A stretch of 64,000 nt of DNA, from NCBI RefSeq assembly GCF_000407505.1, contig NZ_ASWE01000005.1, positions 1-64,000 on the forward strand. Direction: 5' to 3'. Position numbers and translations under genes: made by a program. This document shows, one piece after another, positions 29,191-38,595 of the stretch. Within the stretch, counting starts at the first letter, position 1. Each line of letters begins with the position of its first letter. The notes beneath the pieces are model-generated. The model was not told the DNA's origin, did no database searches, and saw nothing but the letters and a program-made list of their open reading frames with translations. Source of the stretch: Enterococcus phoeniculicola ATCC BAA-412. GTDB lineage: Bacteria; Bacillota; Bacilli; Lactobacillales; Enterococcaceae.

Positions 29191-29248
29191 AAAAAAGATA
29201 CGCCGCCAACGATTGATAAAACACAATCGTTGGCGGCGTATTATTCTT
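29191..29248. terminator. Strong bidirectional terminator after proBA
   Basis: A perfect 17-bp stem (TACGCCGCCAACGATTG, 29199-29215; partner 29224-29240) with an 8-base loop, A-run on the left and T-rich sequence on the right. It lies between convergent proA and the hydrolase gene and rules out the 102-codon frame that runs through it. Confidence 0.93.
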
Positions 29249-29372
29249 GACCTTCAATTCTCTCTTTTAGTTAACTTAAATAGGTCTTTTTTTCTACCAA
29301 AACCTTGCTCTTATAAAAAAAATCCTGCTAGTCATGATTCTCCAGATTTCTTCTTCCTAAAAACGTTTAAAC

Positions 29373-30116
29373 TTACCGAGCTTTTTGCAACCAGCCAATA
29401 ATCGCTTTCCCTAGTTCTTCTTGCTGTTGTCCATTATCAATCGTTGCCTGATTGTCCCCTTTTTGATTGCCATAACTTCCAAATCCCGCATGGTTCCCAC
29501 CTTCTATAGACAAATATTCTGTCGCTTCTGGTAAATATTGTTTTGCTTCGTCATAGGTTTTCCAATTTAAGACACCGTCATTTGTTGCTGTAATCGATAA
29601 AACAGGTAGCCCGCTTTCCTTCAAAGAACCTTTTTCATCTGGATAACTTGCTAGAAAGATCATACCTGATATTTGGCTGGAATTTTGGGCTGCATATCGA
29701 CTAGCCATTACGCCTCCTAAAGAATGTCCTGCTAAAATAAATTTCTCGTCAGGGTGCTGCTCCATCACTTTACTGGCAGCATTTGGGGAAAGAACAGCTA
29801 GGTTTAGAGGAACATGCAGCACATAGACATCGTAGCCAGCTTTAGCTACTTGAGATGCCCACAAGCTATAGCTTTCAGGTGCAACCAAAGCTCCTGGATA
29901 AAAAACAATACCCGTCGTTTGTTTTTTATTCCCCGCATATAGCGTATAGCCTGGTTCTTCTTTTGCTTTTTGACTAACGGTTAGTGCTTTTTCTGTCGCT
30001 TGATAGGTGTTTACTTTGAGATAAATACCTGAACCAACAATTAGAACAGTAATAAGAATAAGGAAGCCAAGCCCAATTTTTTTTGCTAAAGATTTCTTTT
30101 GTCTTGCTTTTTGCAT
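29373..30116 (-). CDS. Membrane-anchored alpha/beta hydrolase
   Basis: A 247-residue protein with one N-terminal membrane helix (residues 13-33) and an extracellular alpha/beta hydrolase domain. The nucleophile elbow GHSLGG (Ser near 135), an acid in ITATNDG and a catalytic His in GGNHAGFGSYG complete the triad; it resembles the alpha/beta hydrolase type 5 group. Likely an esterase or lipase-like enzyme of unknown substrate. The TetR gene just upstream (28 bases, same strand) probably controls it. Confidence 0.88.
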   Translation of the reverse strand: MQKARQKKSLAKKIGLGFLILITVLIVGSGIYLKVNTYQATEKALTVSQKAKEEPGYTLYAGNKKQTTGIVFYPGALVAPESYSLWASQVAKAGYDVYVLHVPLNLAVLSPNAASKVMEQHPDEKFILAGHSLGGVMASRYAAQNSSQISGMIFLASYPDEKGSLKESGLPVLSITATNDGVLNWKTYDEAKQYLPEATEYLSIEGGNHAGFGSYGNQKGDNQATIDNGQQQEELGKAIIGWLQKAR

Positions 30117-30144
30117 GTGTCCACTCCTGAAAATTTTTTAGATG

Positions 30145-30684
30145 TTAATCCTTTATTACGCCATGTAAAAATAAATCTATACTTTCTTGTAATTCATATT
30201 CCTGCTCTCCTTTTTCCAAGTAAGAAGCAATAAGCATGAATAAGTAGCGAACAACAAATTCGAGGTTCATTTCCTTTCGCAGCTGACTGTTGTGTTTAGA
30301 AAATAGAGTTATGAATGGTTGTTTATAAGACGCTTCCCATAAAACATATAGTTTTTCAGAAAGTGCAGGTGACAACGTATGCTGAATATCATGTAGCATC
30401 AGGAATAAATTAAATGGGTGCTTAGCTTTTAAAAATTCAGTCATAGAGACAAGTTTTTCTTCAAGCGTTTTCTCTTGATTCTCGCTAATTGAACCTAAGT
30501 TTATTCTTACATCCTCTGACAAACGGAGCATCACGTGATAATAAATCTCTTCTTTATTCTTAAAATGATAATAAATGGTTGGCTGACTCACGCCAAGAAT
30601 TTCTGTAATCTGTCTGGTAGATGTCGCTTGATAGCCTTTAGTCATAAATAGTTTTTCAGCCACATCTAAAATTTCTTCATACAT
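30145..30684 (-). CDS. TetR/AcrR-family transcriptional regulator
   Basis: The N-terminal helix-turn-helix (EILDVAEKLFMTKGYQATSTRQITEILGVSQPTIYYHFKNKEEI, shown in family-typical order) covers about residues 1-55; the rest is the ligand-binding helical domain. Start uncertain among GTG 30699, ATG 30693 and ATG 30684; GTGAGGA stands 9 bases before the last, so I use it (179 residues). Same orientation and immediately upstream of the hydrolase gene, so it probably represses it and itself. Ligand unknown. Confidence 0.88.
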   Translation of the reverse strand: MYEEILDVAEKLFMTKGYQATSTRQITEILGVSQPTIYYHFKNKEEIYYHVMLRLSEDVRINLGSISENQEKTLEEKLVSMTEFLKAKHPFNLFLMLHDIQHTLSPALSEKLYVLWEASYKQPFITLFSKHNSQLRKEMNLEFVVRYLFMLIASYLEKGEQEYELQESIDLFLHGVIKD

Positions 30685-30930
30685 ATCGTTCATCCTCACT
30701 GTTTTAAAGTCAGTTCATAATACTCATCCAACACTTGATTGAATCGATAGTAATCATAACATAGGAATACTAAATGATTAAAGCACTTTTACCATCACAA
30801 CTCTTCTTTGATGCAGTTACTCGAGACAATCGTAACAGGTACTTTATTTTGTAGAAGCTTTTCTCAATTTTAAGAGTAAAGGAAAGAAGAAGCTGAGTCG
30901 TTTGTTCTAACCCAGATTCCTCCTAATTTT

Positions 30931-31704
30931 TTATAATCCTTTCTTGCCAATTAAAGGGAAAAATTTTGCTGTCTTTTTTGCATATTGCTGAAAATCTTCT
31001 CGGTCTTTATATTTTTTTTCTAGTAAAGGAACACCAGAAACAAACAATAAGAGCAACGTAATCAATGCAGGACTAATGACTAACCAGACGTCTGAAACGG
31101 TCGTATAAGAAATCAAAAAGATTCCCCACCAACAAATACTCTCCCCAAAGTAGTTTGGATGTCGTGTCAAAGACCATAGTCCAGACGTTAGGAGTTTTCC
31201 TTTATTTGCAGACTCTTTTTTAAATTGTTCTAATTGAAAATCACCGATAGTTTCAAAGAAGAAGCCAAAGAGCCATACACCTACTCCAAGATATTGCCAC
31301 CAATGAAACGATGTATTCTGATTCGCAAAGCTATGCATAATCGGCAGTGAAATGATGTAAAGAAGAACACCTTGAAGAACAAATACATTGAGAAAAGATT
31401 TTATCCCCACAAATGTCGTTCCCCACCGTTTTCGCATATTTACATACCGATAGTCTTCAGGTTTATTCCAGTTTCGTCTTGATAAATGCCAAAATAAACG
31501 AATCCCCCAAAACGTCACTAATACTAAAATCACAATAGTTTGTCGTGTTTGACCAATTGTCACTAAATAACTCACCCAAGCAACAACCACAAACCCAAGT
31601 CCCCAGGCAATATCTACTAAAGAAAAATTTTCCTTAATTCTCGCGATAAAAAACCAGACGAGAAAATAAACAAGCAGACTAGCTGCAACGATACTATAAA
31701 TCAT
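30931..31704 (-). CDS. DUF1295 family membrane protein (steroid reductase / isoprenylcysteine methyltransferase-like)
   Basis: A 257-residue protein with about six membrane helices. The C-terminal signature [20 protein letters not shown] is that of the DUF1295/ICMT-like group, where the Arg-His-Pro-Asn-Tyr stretch binds the cofactor. It overlaps the preceding gene as ATGA and ends a three-gene operon with a FakA-FakB-like fusion and a DUF2177 membrane protein. This company suggests a lipid substrate in the membrane; the reaction is unknown. Confidence 0.9.
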   Translation of the reverse strand: MIYSIVAASLLVYFLVWFFIARIKENFSLVDIAWGLGFVVVAWVSYLVTIGQTRQTIVILVLVTFWGIRLFWHLSRRNWNKPEDYRYVNMRKRWGTTFVGIKSFLNVFVLQGVLLYIISLPIMHSFANQNTSFHWWQYLGVGVWLFGFFFETIGDFQLEQFKKESANKGKLLTSGLWSLTRHPNYFGESICWWGIFLISYTTVSDVWLVISPALITLLLLFVSGVPLLEKKYKDREDFQQYAKKTAKFFPLIGKKGL

Positions 31705-33476
31705 TTTTTGTCCTCCTTCTTCATAACAGCTACAGCGATACTGCCTGCTCCTGCACTGATTGCTATTGCCGAAGAGCTTTCAACGATATAATTAGCACAA
31801 GCACCTAACTGCTCGTTTAGCTCATACGCGCCCTCTGAATTTGCCACATGTGTAATTGCCAGCGCTTCAATTTTATTTGTCTTTGTCCACTTGCTGATTT
31901 TTTTACTCATCTTTTTTACACTTTGAGACTGACTAAATGAACTTCCAATGAGTTTTCCTTTTCCAGTCCCATCAAGGCTAACAAGAGGAAAAAGCGTAAG
32001 TTTTTTCGCTATTCTTCCCAGCCTATTTGGAATTCTCCCCGAACGTATCATAGGGGTTAAATCTGCTACTGAAACATAAATAAACGTCCGTTGAATTGCC
32101 TGCTCAACCGTTTCAATGACTGCTTCAAAAGGAAGATTTTCTTTAAGAGCTGCTACTGCTTTTTGGATAATCAGTCCTTGCGCAACTGAATTCACTTTTG
32201 AATCAATCACTTTGATTCGATGACTTGGAAATTTTCCTGCTTGAATTCTCTGTGTTATCAGTTGATTCGTCCCGCTTAATTTTGCTGACACTGTGATTAC
32301 TAGAACCTGCTCATACTTATCCTCCAAATATGAAAGCAGCGCATCAACTGAGTTCATTGACGGTTGAGCGGTACTCACTTGCTCTTCTTCTATAATCTGC
32401 TTTGTCAGCTGCTGAGCATCAATCGTCAATTTATCAAGGAAGCTTTGATTATTCACTAAGATGTTCATCGGTAATACATGTACCTGTTCCTCAAGTAGAT
32501 AACTTTGAGGGACATCTGCAACAGAATCTGTAACAATCGCAATTGGGTACTTTCTATTTTGTGAAATCGTGTATTGCAGCTGCATATCATCCACTTTTTG
32601 ATTGCCGAGACTTCCATAGCTTGTCGTTATTTCCATAACTTCTTTTGGTCGATTGGTGTGAATGTGAACCTTTAGTTTCTTCTGATTTCCGGCAATAATT
32701 AGTGAATCCCCAAGTGACTGTAGACGAGTACGCAGTTCTTCTTTGGTTATGGTTGGTTGCCTAAGAATAAATTCTGTACAATAGCGAAATTCAGGACTGG
32801 TTGTTTCAATGATTCCATGAAAGGTTGGCTCTGAAAATTTTACCGTAGTCCGTTCCTCAAGAATCGTAAATTCGTTACAATAGCTTGCAGTAAAATGTGA
32901 AATAAAATAATAAAAACCTTGTGCACCTGAATCTACCAATCGATTTTTTCTTAAAAGTGTCAACTGAAATTCCGTTTCCTTCACTGCTTGCTTTGCTTCT
33001 TTTTGGGCAAATAAAAAGGACTCAGAAAGCTCTTTTTTACTTTCAAACTCTTGGAATAAAGCATCCGCCCATGTTCGCATAACGGTCAAAATCGTTCCCT
33101 CTTTTGGCTCCAAAAGTGCTTCATATGCCTTTGAAACAGCTTTTTTCAATGAAAGAACAAAGCCAAATGCACTCTTTTCAGCCTGACTGTATTCATCAGC
33201 TACAGCATGAAAATACTGCGCAAAAATAATACCGGAATTGCCTCGTGCGCCCGATAATGCTGCCTCTGCCACTTCATTTAGCAGCGTTTCAATTGTTGTA
33301 CTCATTTCCACATGATCCACAATTGACTGCATGAGAGAAGCTAAATTGTTTCCTGTGTCATTATCTGCTACAGGGAAAACATTGATTCGATTCAGCTCTT
33401 CTCTTTTGTCTATCACTCCTTTTGCGCCACTCAAAAAGCTTTGCAATAACCGTTGACTTTCTATCTCTGCTGTCAT
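31701..33476 (-). CDS. DAK2 (FakA-like) and DegV (FakB-like) fusion protein
   Basis: A 591-residue fusion. Residues about 1-200 are a DAK2/DhaL kinase domain with the ATP/Mg motif [13 protein letters not shown] and GARGNSGII. Residues about 200-305 match the middle domain of FakA/YloV ([26 protein letters not shown]). From about 311 ([14 protein letters not shown]) to the end is a DegV/FakB fatty-acid-binding domain ([22 protein letters not shown]). In staphylococci FakA phosphorylates fatty acids held by FakB; here kinase and carrier seem joined in one chain. The FakA C-terminal domain appears to be missing. ATGA overlaps on both sides tie it to DUF2177 and DUF1295. Confidence 0.9.
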   Translation of the reverse strand: MTAEIESQRLLQSFLSGAKGVIDKREELNRINVFPVADNDTGNNLASLMQSIVDHVEMSTTIETLLNEVAEAALSGARGNSGIIFAQYFHAVADEYSQAEKSAFGFVLSLKKAVSKAYEALLEPKEGTILTVMRTWADALFQEFESKKELSESFLFAQKEAKQAVKETEFQLTLLRKNRLVDSGAQGFYYFISHFTASYCNEFTILEERTTVKFSEPTFHGIIETTSPEFRYCTEFILRQPTITKEELRTRLQSLGDSLIIAGNQKKLKVHIHTNRPKEVMEITTSYGSLGNQKVDDMQLQYTISQNRKYPIAIVTDSVADVPQSYLLEEQVHVLPMNILVNNQSFLDKLTIDAQQLTKQIIEEEQVSTAQPSMNSVDALLSYLEDKYEQVLVITVSAKLSGTNQLITQRIQAGKFPSHRIKVIDSKVNSVAQGLIIQKAVAALKENLPFEAVIETVEQAIQRTFIYVSVADLTPMIRSGRIPNRLGRIAKKLTLFPLVSLDGTGKGKLIGSSFSQSQSVKKMSKKISKWTKTNKIEALAITHVANSEGAYELNEQLGACANYIVESSSAIAISAGAGSIAVAVMKKEDKK

Positions 33477-33889
33477 CTTCTACTCACTCCTTCAAAGAAA
33501 ACTGCGTTGATTGTATACACGATTCCTGCTGTACTTGCTGTAACAAACGTCCCCCAGCATAAATCAATCACGGTCATCCAAACAGGCCAGCCTTTTAACG
33601 TTGCTAGATTCGTCAAATCGTAAGTTCCGTAACAAATCAGGCCAAATAAAGCACCTGAAAAAAGAATCGTTGACAGACTGTTTTTTTCGATTCCAGGCAA
33701 TAAAACAAAAAATACGACACCCACTATATAGAGAAAATAAAAAAGCAGCGCAGGACCCATTCGCGTCTCTCCCATCAAATGTCCGATAAACTGTTGATAC
33801 ATTTTCTTAGAAATAACGAGTAGCCAAAACAGGTCAAAGACCAAGAACACACCTGCGCTCATAATGAAAAGCTTTACGAATTGTGTCAT
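33473..33889 (-). CDS. DUF2177 family membrane protein
   Basis: A 138-residue protein with four membrane helices. The family pattern is seen in FDLFWLLVISKKMYQQ, LICYGTYDLTNLATLKGWP and DLCWGTFVTAST. The start at 33889 (MTQFVKLF) follows GGAGAGAGG; the longer frame to 33964 has no ribosome site. First gene of the operon leading into the FakA-FakB-like fusion. Family function unknown; a membrane lipid link is inferred from neighbours. Confidence 0.9.
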   Translation of the reverse strand: MTQFVKLFIMSAGVFLVFDLFWLLVISKKMYQQFIGHLMGETRMGPALLFYFLYIVGVVFFVLLPGIEKNSLSTILFSGALFGLICYGTYDLTNLATLKGWPVWMTVIDLCWGTFVTASTAGIVYTINAVFFEGVSRR

Positions 33890-34179
33890 TTTATCCTCTC
33901 TCCTTATCACTTGATAAGTGGAGTCTACCATAGAAAAAACTTCAAGATAAACTATTCTGCTCATAAATTTTATAAAATACTGTTGTTATTTTTATACAAC
34001 ATCTTGTTCACAAAAAAATTGCTTTGGCTAATTAGATTCCTGAAGCACTCTTCAAAAGTTAGACTAAAAATCTAACTTTTTGGGAGCTCTCTCTCTAGCC
34101 AAAGCAAGTATTTGTAATAGCTATACTACTCTTATTATCAAAGTTACATTTATCATAATGATTAATTTCTCTGGTGTAT
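33890..34179. other. Intergenic region with nested inverted repeats
   Basis: Outer arms TTGCTTTGGCTA (34019-34030) and TAGCCAAAGCAA (34096-34107) enclose an inner hairpin AAAAGTTAGA / TCTAACTTTT (34053-34080). The inner hairpin with flanking A/T runs looks like a bidirectional terminator, in particular for the leftward 2-hydroxyacid dehydrogenase gene cluster upstream strand and any rightward read-through. The DUF2177 promoter should also lie here. Confidence 0.55.
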
Positions 34180-35166
34180 TTAGCTGTTGCTCACTAGCTT
34201 AAATACTTTTTGTTTTTCGCCTCGAAGATAGTAAACAATATTTTCAGTAGATAATTTTTGCAGCTCATCTATGGATGACTGCGTATAAAACGCAGCATGA
34301 GGTGTCACAATCACATTGTCTCGTCCAATTAAAGGATGGCTAGCCAAATCTGGTGTTTCATCCCTTAAAACATCTAATCCTACCCCTTTTAGATAGCCAT
34401 TATCTAATGCTGTGATTAAATCACTTTCTACTACACAGGAACCCCGTCCCATATTAATAAAATACGGTTGTTTACGCATCTTTCGGAAATTTTCAAAGTG
34501 GAAAAAATCGGTGTTTGTTTCATTCGCATTCATATTATTTGTGATAATATCTGCCTTTGCATAGATTTCCTCCGCACCAACCATCTCAATCGACCATTCT
34601 TTCCCGCTTTCTTGATGAATAAATGGATCACAAGCAATAACCGTCATTCCCAAAGCTCGGGCACGTCTTCCAACTGCTTTTCCAATCTTACCAAAACCGA
34701 AAATGCCAAGAACCATATCCTCAATTCGTTTATTGGCAATCCCCACATCATACCGCCACTGATGTTTTTGCTCTACATCCTGTGTATAAATTTTAATATT
34801 TTTGACCAAAGTTAGTAATATCGCTATGGTAAATTCAGCAACATCAATTGTACAGTACTCTCCAACTGGACAAACACCAATCCCACGCTTGTTAGCCTCT
34901 TCTAAATCTACATTGTCAAATCCTGTAGCATTCATTGATATGACTTTCAGATTGGGTGCGTGATCCATCGCTTCTTTATCAATTTTTGTAAAAGCTGTCA
35001 ATATTGCATCTGCATCCTTGATTATTTCATAAAATTCTTCTCGTTTCTCATCCTGATATTCATAAATAACTACCTCACATGAACCTAGCCCATTAATTAA
35101 AATTTCTTTTTCGTAATCATGTGTTGGCATCATCGAATCCTTATAATCTGTAATTACTATTTTCAT
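34180..35166 (-). CDS. D-isomer-specific 2-hydroxyacid dehydrogenase family protein
   Basis: NAD(P)-dependent reduction of a 2-oxoacid (family). Rossmann motif GIFGFGKIGKAVG, catalytic Arg in NMGRGSCVVE, Glu in LDVLRDETPD and His in VTPHAAFYT are all present in 328 residues. Start at the ATG at 35166 (MKIVITDYKDS) after AGGGGGAG; a frame from 35205 lacks a site. Last gene of the carbamoyltransferase-carbamate kinase-transporter-deiminase operon, which is unusual company for this family. Substrate unknown; it may recycle NADH or reduce an oxoacid from amino-acid breakdown. Confidence 0.9.
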   Translation of the reverse strand: MKIVITDYKDSMMPTHDYEKEILINGLGSCEVVIYEYQDEKREEFYEIIKDADAILTAFTKIDKEAMDHAPNLKVISMNATGFDNVDLEEANKRGIGVCPVGEYCTIDVAEFTIAILLTLVKNIKIYTQDVEQKHQWRYDVGIANKRIEDMVLGIFGFGKIGKAVGRRARALGMTVIACDPFIHQESGKEWSIEMVGAEEIYAKADIITNNMNANETNTDFFHFENFRKMRKQPYFINMGRGSCVVESDLITALDNGYLKGVGLDVLRDETPDLASHPLIGRDNVIVTPHAAFYTQSSIDELQKLSTENIVYYLRGEKQKVFKLVSNS

Positions 35167-35230
35167 CGTTTCTCCCCCTAACCACAGCACTGAGAATAGT
35201 GCCAAAGAAAATCCACCTACTTGTCTTCAC

Positions 35231-36085
35231 CTAGGCACGACGAACAGGATAAGTCATACAGTGCGGTCCTCCACCTGCTTTTAAAATTTGCTCTAAAGGC
35301 AACTTAATGACTTCTAGTCCTTCTGCTTCCATCGCTTCATTGACGCTCTGATTGTTCTCAATTCCTAATACTTTTCCATTTCCCAAAGCTTGTACGTTAC
35401 ACCCATGTTTAAAGACTAATTCACTTGGTACATGAATGATTTTGAAGTTTCGACGTTTTAACATTTGAATAAAGTTGTGGGGCAGCTCGTCCGTCGCTGC
35501 GATACAGATTCCAGGAGCTACAATATTAAAGACCATATCTAAATGTAAATTTGCAGGAGCTACAGGCACGCCTACTACTGTATAGCCAAATTTGGCTAAC
35601 TGCTCGCGTAAATTATGAAGTCCCGCTTCGTCGGTTCGGTCAACTAGTCCAAATGCTAATGTATGTTCATCTAGCATCCAAAAATCGCCACCCTCCATAC
35701 ATCCTGCATTCACTCTTGCTACAATTGGGACTCCTAGCTCTTTTAATTTTTCTTCATACAATTCTGTTTCTTTTTGACGAGCAGGATGACGAAATTTTCC
35801 TATAATGGCGCCTTCTTTCACCATACAACCAAAGTCTCTTGCAAATGTCTGAACCTGCAGTTGTTTTTTCGCTTCTACTTCATGCACAACTACCCCATTA
35901 TCGCGATAGGCTTGAACTAATGTTTCCCATTCTGAAACCATTTGTTCATTGTGCTCCGTCTCCCCTTTTTCCATCCAGGACTTGGTAATTTCATTGATTG
36001 CATTGAAAACATAATACTTTGGTGAACAGACAATCACTTCTTTCAATTCATTTGTTGCATTACTGACAAAGATTTTTTCACTCAT
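35231..36085 (-). CDS. Arginine deiminase / dimethylarginine dimethylaminohydrolase-superfamily enzyme
   Basis: A 284-residue amidinohydrolase/amidinotransferase-fold enzyme. The catalytic set can be read: RD at 83-84 (FARDFG), EGGD at 131-134, His181 in NLHLDMVF, and the nucleophile Cys276 in GGGPHCMTYPVRR. It is far shorter than ArcA-type arginine deiminase (about 410 residues) and closer in size to DDAH-like enzymes. Together with a carbamoyltransferase and carbamate kinase it could turn a guanidino compound (arginine or a derivative) into a ureido product plus ammonia. The exact substrate cannot be set from sequence; agmatine deiminase is unlikely because that family is longer and differs in motifs. 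Confidence 0.82.
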   Translation of the reverse strand: MSEKIFVSNATNELKEVIVCSPKYYVFNAINEITKSWMEKGETEHNEQMVSEWETLVQAYRDNGVVVHEVEAKKQLQVQTFARDFGCMVKEGAIIGKFRHPARQKETELYEEKLKELGVPIVARVNAGCMEGGDFWMLDEHTLAFGLVDRTDEAGLHNLREQLAKFGYTVVGVPVAPANLHLDMVFNIVAPGICIAATDELPHNFIQMLKRRNFKIIHVPSELVFKHGCNVQALGNGKVLGIENNQSVNEAMEAEGLEVIKLPLEQILKAGGGPHCMTYPVRRA

Positions 36086-36127
36086 TTTTTACGCTCTCCT
36101 TTGATTTTTCAACTTTTTTTGACATAG

Positions 36128-37639
36128 CTAAAATACAAGAACATTTAGTAATAACAATGCCACACAGGCAACAAAAAACAACGAAATATACTTCCAGGAG
36201 GCCTTCAGCCAGGAGCCATAATCTACGTGAACAGCTTGCGTACACGTCATGACAATGATTGAAGTCGGTGCAAACATTTTTACTAAGCCCAATGCAAAAT
36301 TATAAATAACAACCATTGAAGATTCTTGAATCCCTGCAAACACAGCTAGAGGAGCCATAATTGACATCGTAGCTGCAGCTAATCCTGTCGAACTTGGTAT
36401 AAATGTTGCTAAAACGATATAAACAATAAAGCAAATAATGACAAAGAGAATTGTTGGTAAACTGCCTAATGTTTTTTCACAGCTATTTAATACGGTAGCC
36501 GTTATATTTCCCTTAGTCATCAGTACCTGAATCCCACGCGCTAGAGGAACAATGAACGCAGTCGAAACGAGACCTGCTGCTCCCTTAATTAAGATATTGA
36601 TTGTTTTATCAATGGAGTAGCCCATGATAAAGCCTGAAATGATGGTCATCACGATTAATAAACCGTTGATTTCATTAAAATACCAGTCTCCCAGAGGAAT
36701 CAAATCATTTCCAAAAATAGAGCCTGTAACCACATTATTGTTCAACCAATTTGTCATTGTTTCAAAAATAGTAAAATTCGCATTTAATGACTTCCAAGGA
36801 ACTAATGAGACAATCATAATTAAGAAAGTCATCACAAATATGATAAAGACTTTTCTCTGACGAGCGGATAGCTTTTCTTCATCCCCATCAGTACTAGCAA
36901 ATTCTTCTAAGTCTTGCTGATAGCGGAAATACTGTAATGAATTCTTAGGATTTTTTTTCACTTTTTTTGCATACTGACAAATCATAAATGAACAGAAGCC
37001 TACTAAAATAACAAACGTCAGTGCTCTAAAAATAATTCCTTCCCCTGGACTAATTCCTGCAATACCAGAAGCAATCCCTGTCGAAAATGGATTCACAATT
37101 GATGCTGCACATCCTGCTTGAGTACCGAAGATAACAATCATCAATGCGACGATAGTATCTAAGCCTAGGGATAAAATAATCGGTAAAAACATTAATAGAT
37201 AAACAAAACCTTCTTCATACGCACCCTGAACTGTTCCAAAAATTCCCATAATAAATGTCAACACAGTAATCAAGACGGTGTAGTTGGTTTGATATTTTTT
37301 TGCGACCCCTTTTAAAGCGATATTAATCGCACCGACAGTATCCATCATTTCTAAAAAGCTGCCAAAAAGCATCACATTTAAAGAAATAGTAATTGCGCCA
37401 GAAACTTGATCGTTTCCTACCATGCCAATAATTGGCGCCATTATAACGTCCCATAATCCTTGACGATTAGCAGCTACTCGCGAATAGGTACCCGCAACGT
37501 TTCGTCCTGCTTCATCCAGTTGATATTGTCCGCCGGGAATAAACCATGTCATGATAGCAACTAAAATCAGTACGAAAAAGATAATGACATATGTGTTTGG
37601 TGATTTGAATTTTCTCTTTGGCGTTTGTTGTATTTCCAT
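36128..37639 (-). CDS. YfcC/DcuC-family transporter (putative amino-acid or arginine/ornithine-type antiporter)
   Basis: A 503-residue membrane protein with about twelve helices of the C4-dicarboxylate anaerobic carrier/YfcC family. The N-terminus KFKSPNTYVIIFFVLILVA and WFIPGGQYQ are typical. In several bacteria YfcC-like carriers lie in arginine or citrulline catabolic operons, and here it sits between carbamate kinase and the deiminase-like enzyme, so import of the substrate coupled to export of the amine or ornithine-like product is likely. The ATG at 37639 overlaps the carbamate kinase stop (TGATG). Confidence 0.88.
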   Translation of the reverse strand: MEIQQTPKRKFKSPNTYVIIFFVLILVAIMTWFIPGGQYQLDEAGRNVAGTYSRVAANRQGLWDVIMAPIIGMVGNDQVSGAITISLNVMLFGSFLEMMDTVGAINIALKGVAKKYQTNYTVLITVLTFIMGIFGTVQGAYEEGFVYLLMFLPIILSLGLDTIVALMIVIFGTQAGCAASIVNPFSTGIASGIAGISPGEGIIFRALTFVILVGFCSFMICQYAKKVKKNPKNSLQYFRYQQDLEEFASTDGDEEKLSARQRKVFIIFVMTFLIMIVSLVPWKSLNANFTIFETMTNWLNNNVVTGSIFGNDLIPLGDWYFNEINGLLIVMTIISGFIMGYSIDKTINILIKGAAGLVSTAFIVPLARGIQVLMTKGNITATVLNSCEKTLGSLPTILFVIICFIVYIVLATFIPSSTGLAAATMSIMAPLAVFAGIQESSMVVIYNFALGLVKMFAPTSIIVMTCTQAVHVDYGSWLKASWKYISLFFVACVALLLLNVLVF

Positions 37640-38580
37640 CAAAATCCCTCACTTTCTATAACCGTTCCGGCAACCCCCTTCAACGCATCTGTTAAGGAAT
37701 CAAACGAGGTGATGATTCCACGATTTCCTTTTTTGGCTTCCACAAAACTGACAGCAGCTTTTACTTTTGGAAGCATTGATCCTGCACTAAATTGACCAAG
37801 CTTTTGATATTCGGTGATTTCTTTTGGTGTAATTCGTCCTAAGCCTTTTTGTGTCGGCTTTCCAAAATCGATAAATACTTGTGGAACCGTCGTTAAAATT
37901 ACTAGCATATCTGCCCCAATTAGTTCGGCTAATCGCGCACTAGCAAAGTCTTTATCAATGACAGCCGCAACCCCTTCATATCCAGACTCTTCTTTCACTA
38001 CAGGAACACCTCCACCCCCACAGGCAATAACAATATGTCCTGCATCAACTAATTGACAGATTGCCTTTTTTTCTAGAATATCTTGCGGGTAAGGAGAAGG
38101 AACTACCCGCCGATAGCCTCTTCCTGCATCCTCTTTCATCACATAATGATCTCGCGCACTGATTACCTCCGCTTCTTCCTTCGTATAAAAAGCTCCAATG
38201 GGTTTTGAAGGAGTTGTAAATGCCGGATCTTTCTTACTCACCTCTACTTGTGTAATCACCGTAACCGCTCGTTTTTCTATCGCTCGTCTTTGACATTCAT
38301 TTGATAATGCACTTTGCAAATGGTAGCCAATATAGCCCTCACTCATTGCATTGCACTCTGGAAAGGGGAGCGTATCCTCGCTTTGATGACGTTCAAAGTA
38401 TTCGGTAAATGCGAGGTTAATCATACCAACTTGCGGGCCGTTTCCATGACTCACCACGATCTCATTTCCATCAGAAATGAGATCAATTAATACGGGAACT
38501 ACTTGATTGATAGCTGATTTTTGCTCAATAACATTGTTTCCCAAGGCGTTTCCACCAAGGGCGATTACAATTTTTGCCAT
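37639..38580 (-). CDS. arcC: Carbamate kinase
   Basis: Transfers phosphate from carbamoyl phosphate to ADP, yielding ATP, ammonia and CO2; the energy-yielding last step of deiminase pathways. Amino-acid-kinase fold: IVIALGGNALG, VSHGNGPQVG, RRVVPSPYPQDI, VIACGGGGVPV, VIDKDFASARLAE, MLPKVKAAVSFVE. The ATG at 38580 follows GGAGG by 8 bases; an earlier in-frame codon at 38595 overlaps the upstream stop region. 313 residues, standard. Confidence 0.96.
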   Translation of the reverse strand: MAKIVIALGGNALGNNVIEQKSAINQVVPVLIDLISDGNEIVVSHGNGPQVGMINLAFTEYFERHQSEDTLPFPECNAMSEGYIGYHLQSALSNECQRRAIEKRAVTVITQVEVSKKDPAFTTPSKPIGAFYTKEEAEVISARDHYVMKEDAGRGYRRVVPSPYPQDILEKKAICQLVDAGHIVIACGGGGVPVVKEESGYEGVAAVIDKDFASARLAELIGADMLVILTTVPQVFIDFGKPTQKGLGRITPKEITEYQKLGQFSAGSMLPKVKAAVSFVEAKKGNRGIITSFDSLTDALKGVAGTVIESEGF

Positions 38581-38595
38581 TATTTTATCCTCCAA

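Noticed and set aside
29093-29401. 102-codon frame directly after proA
   Set aside because: It reads through a perfect 17-bp terminator and into the 3' end of the opposite-strand hydrolase; no ribosome site.
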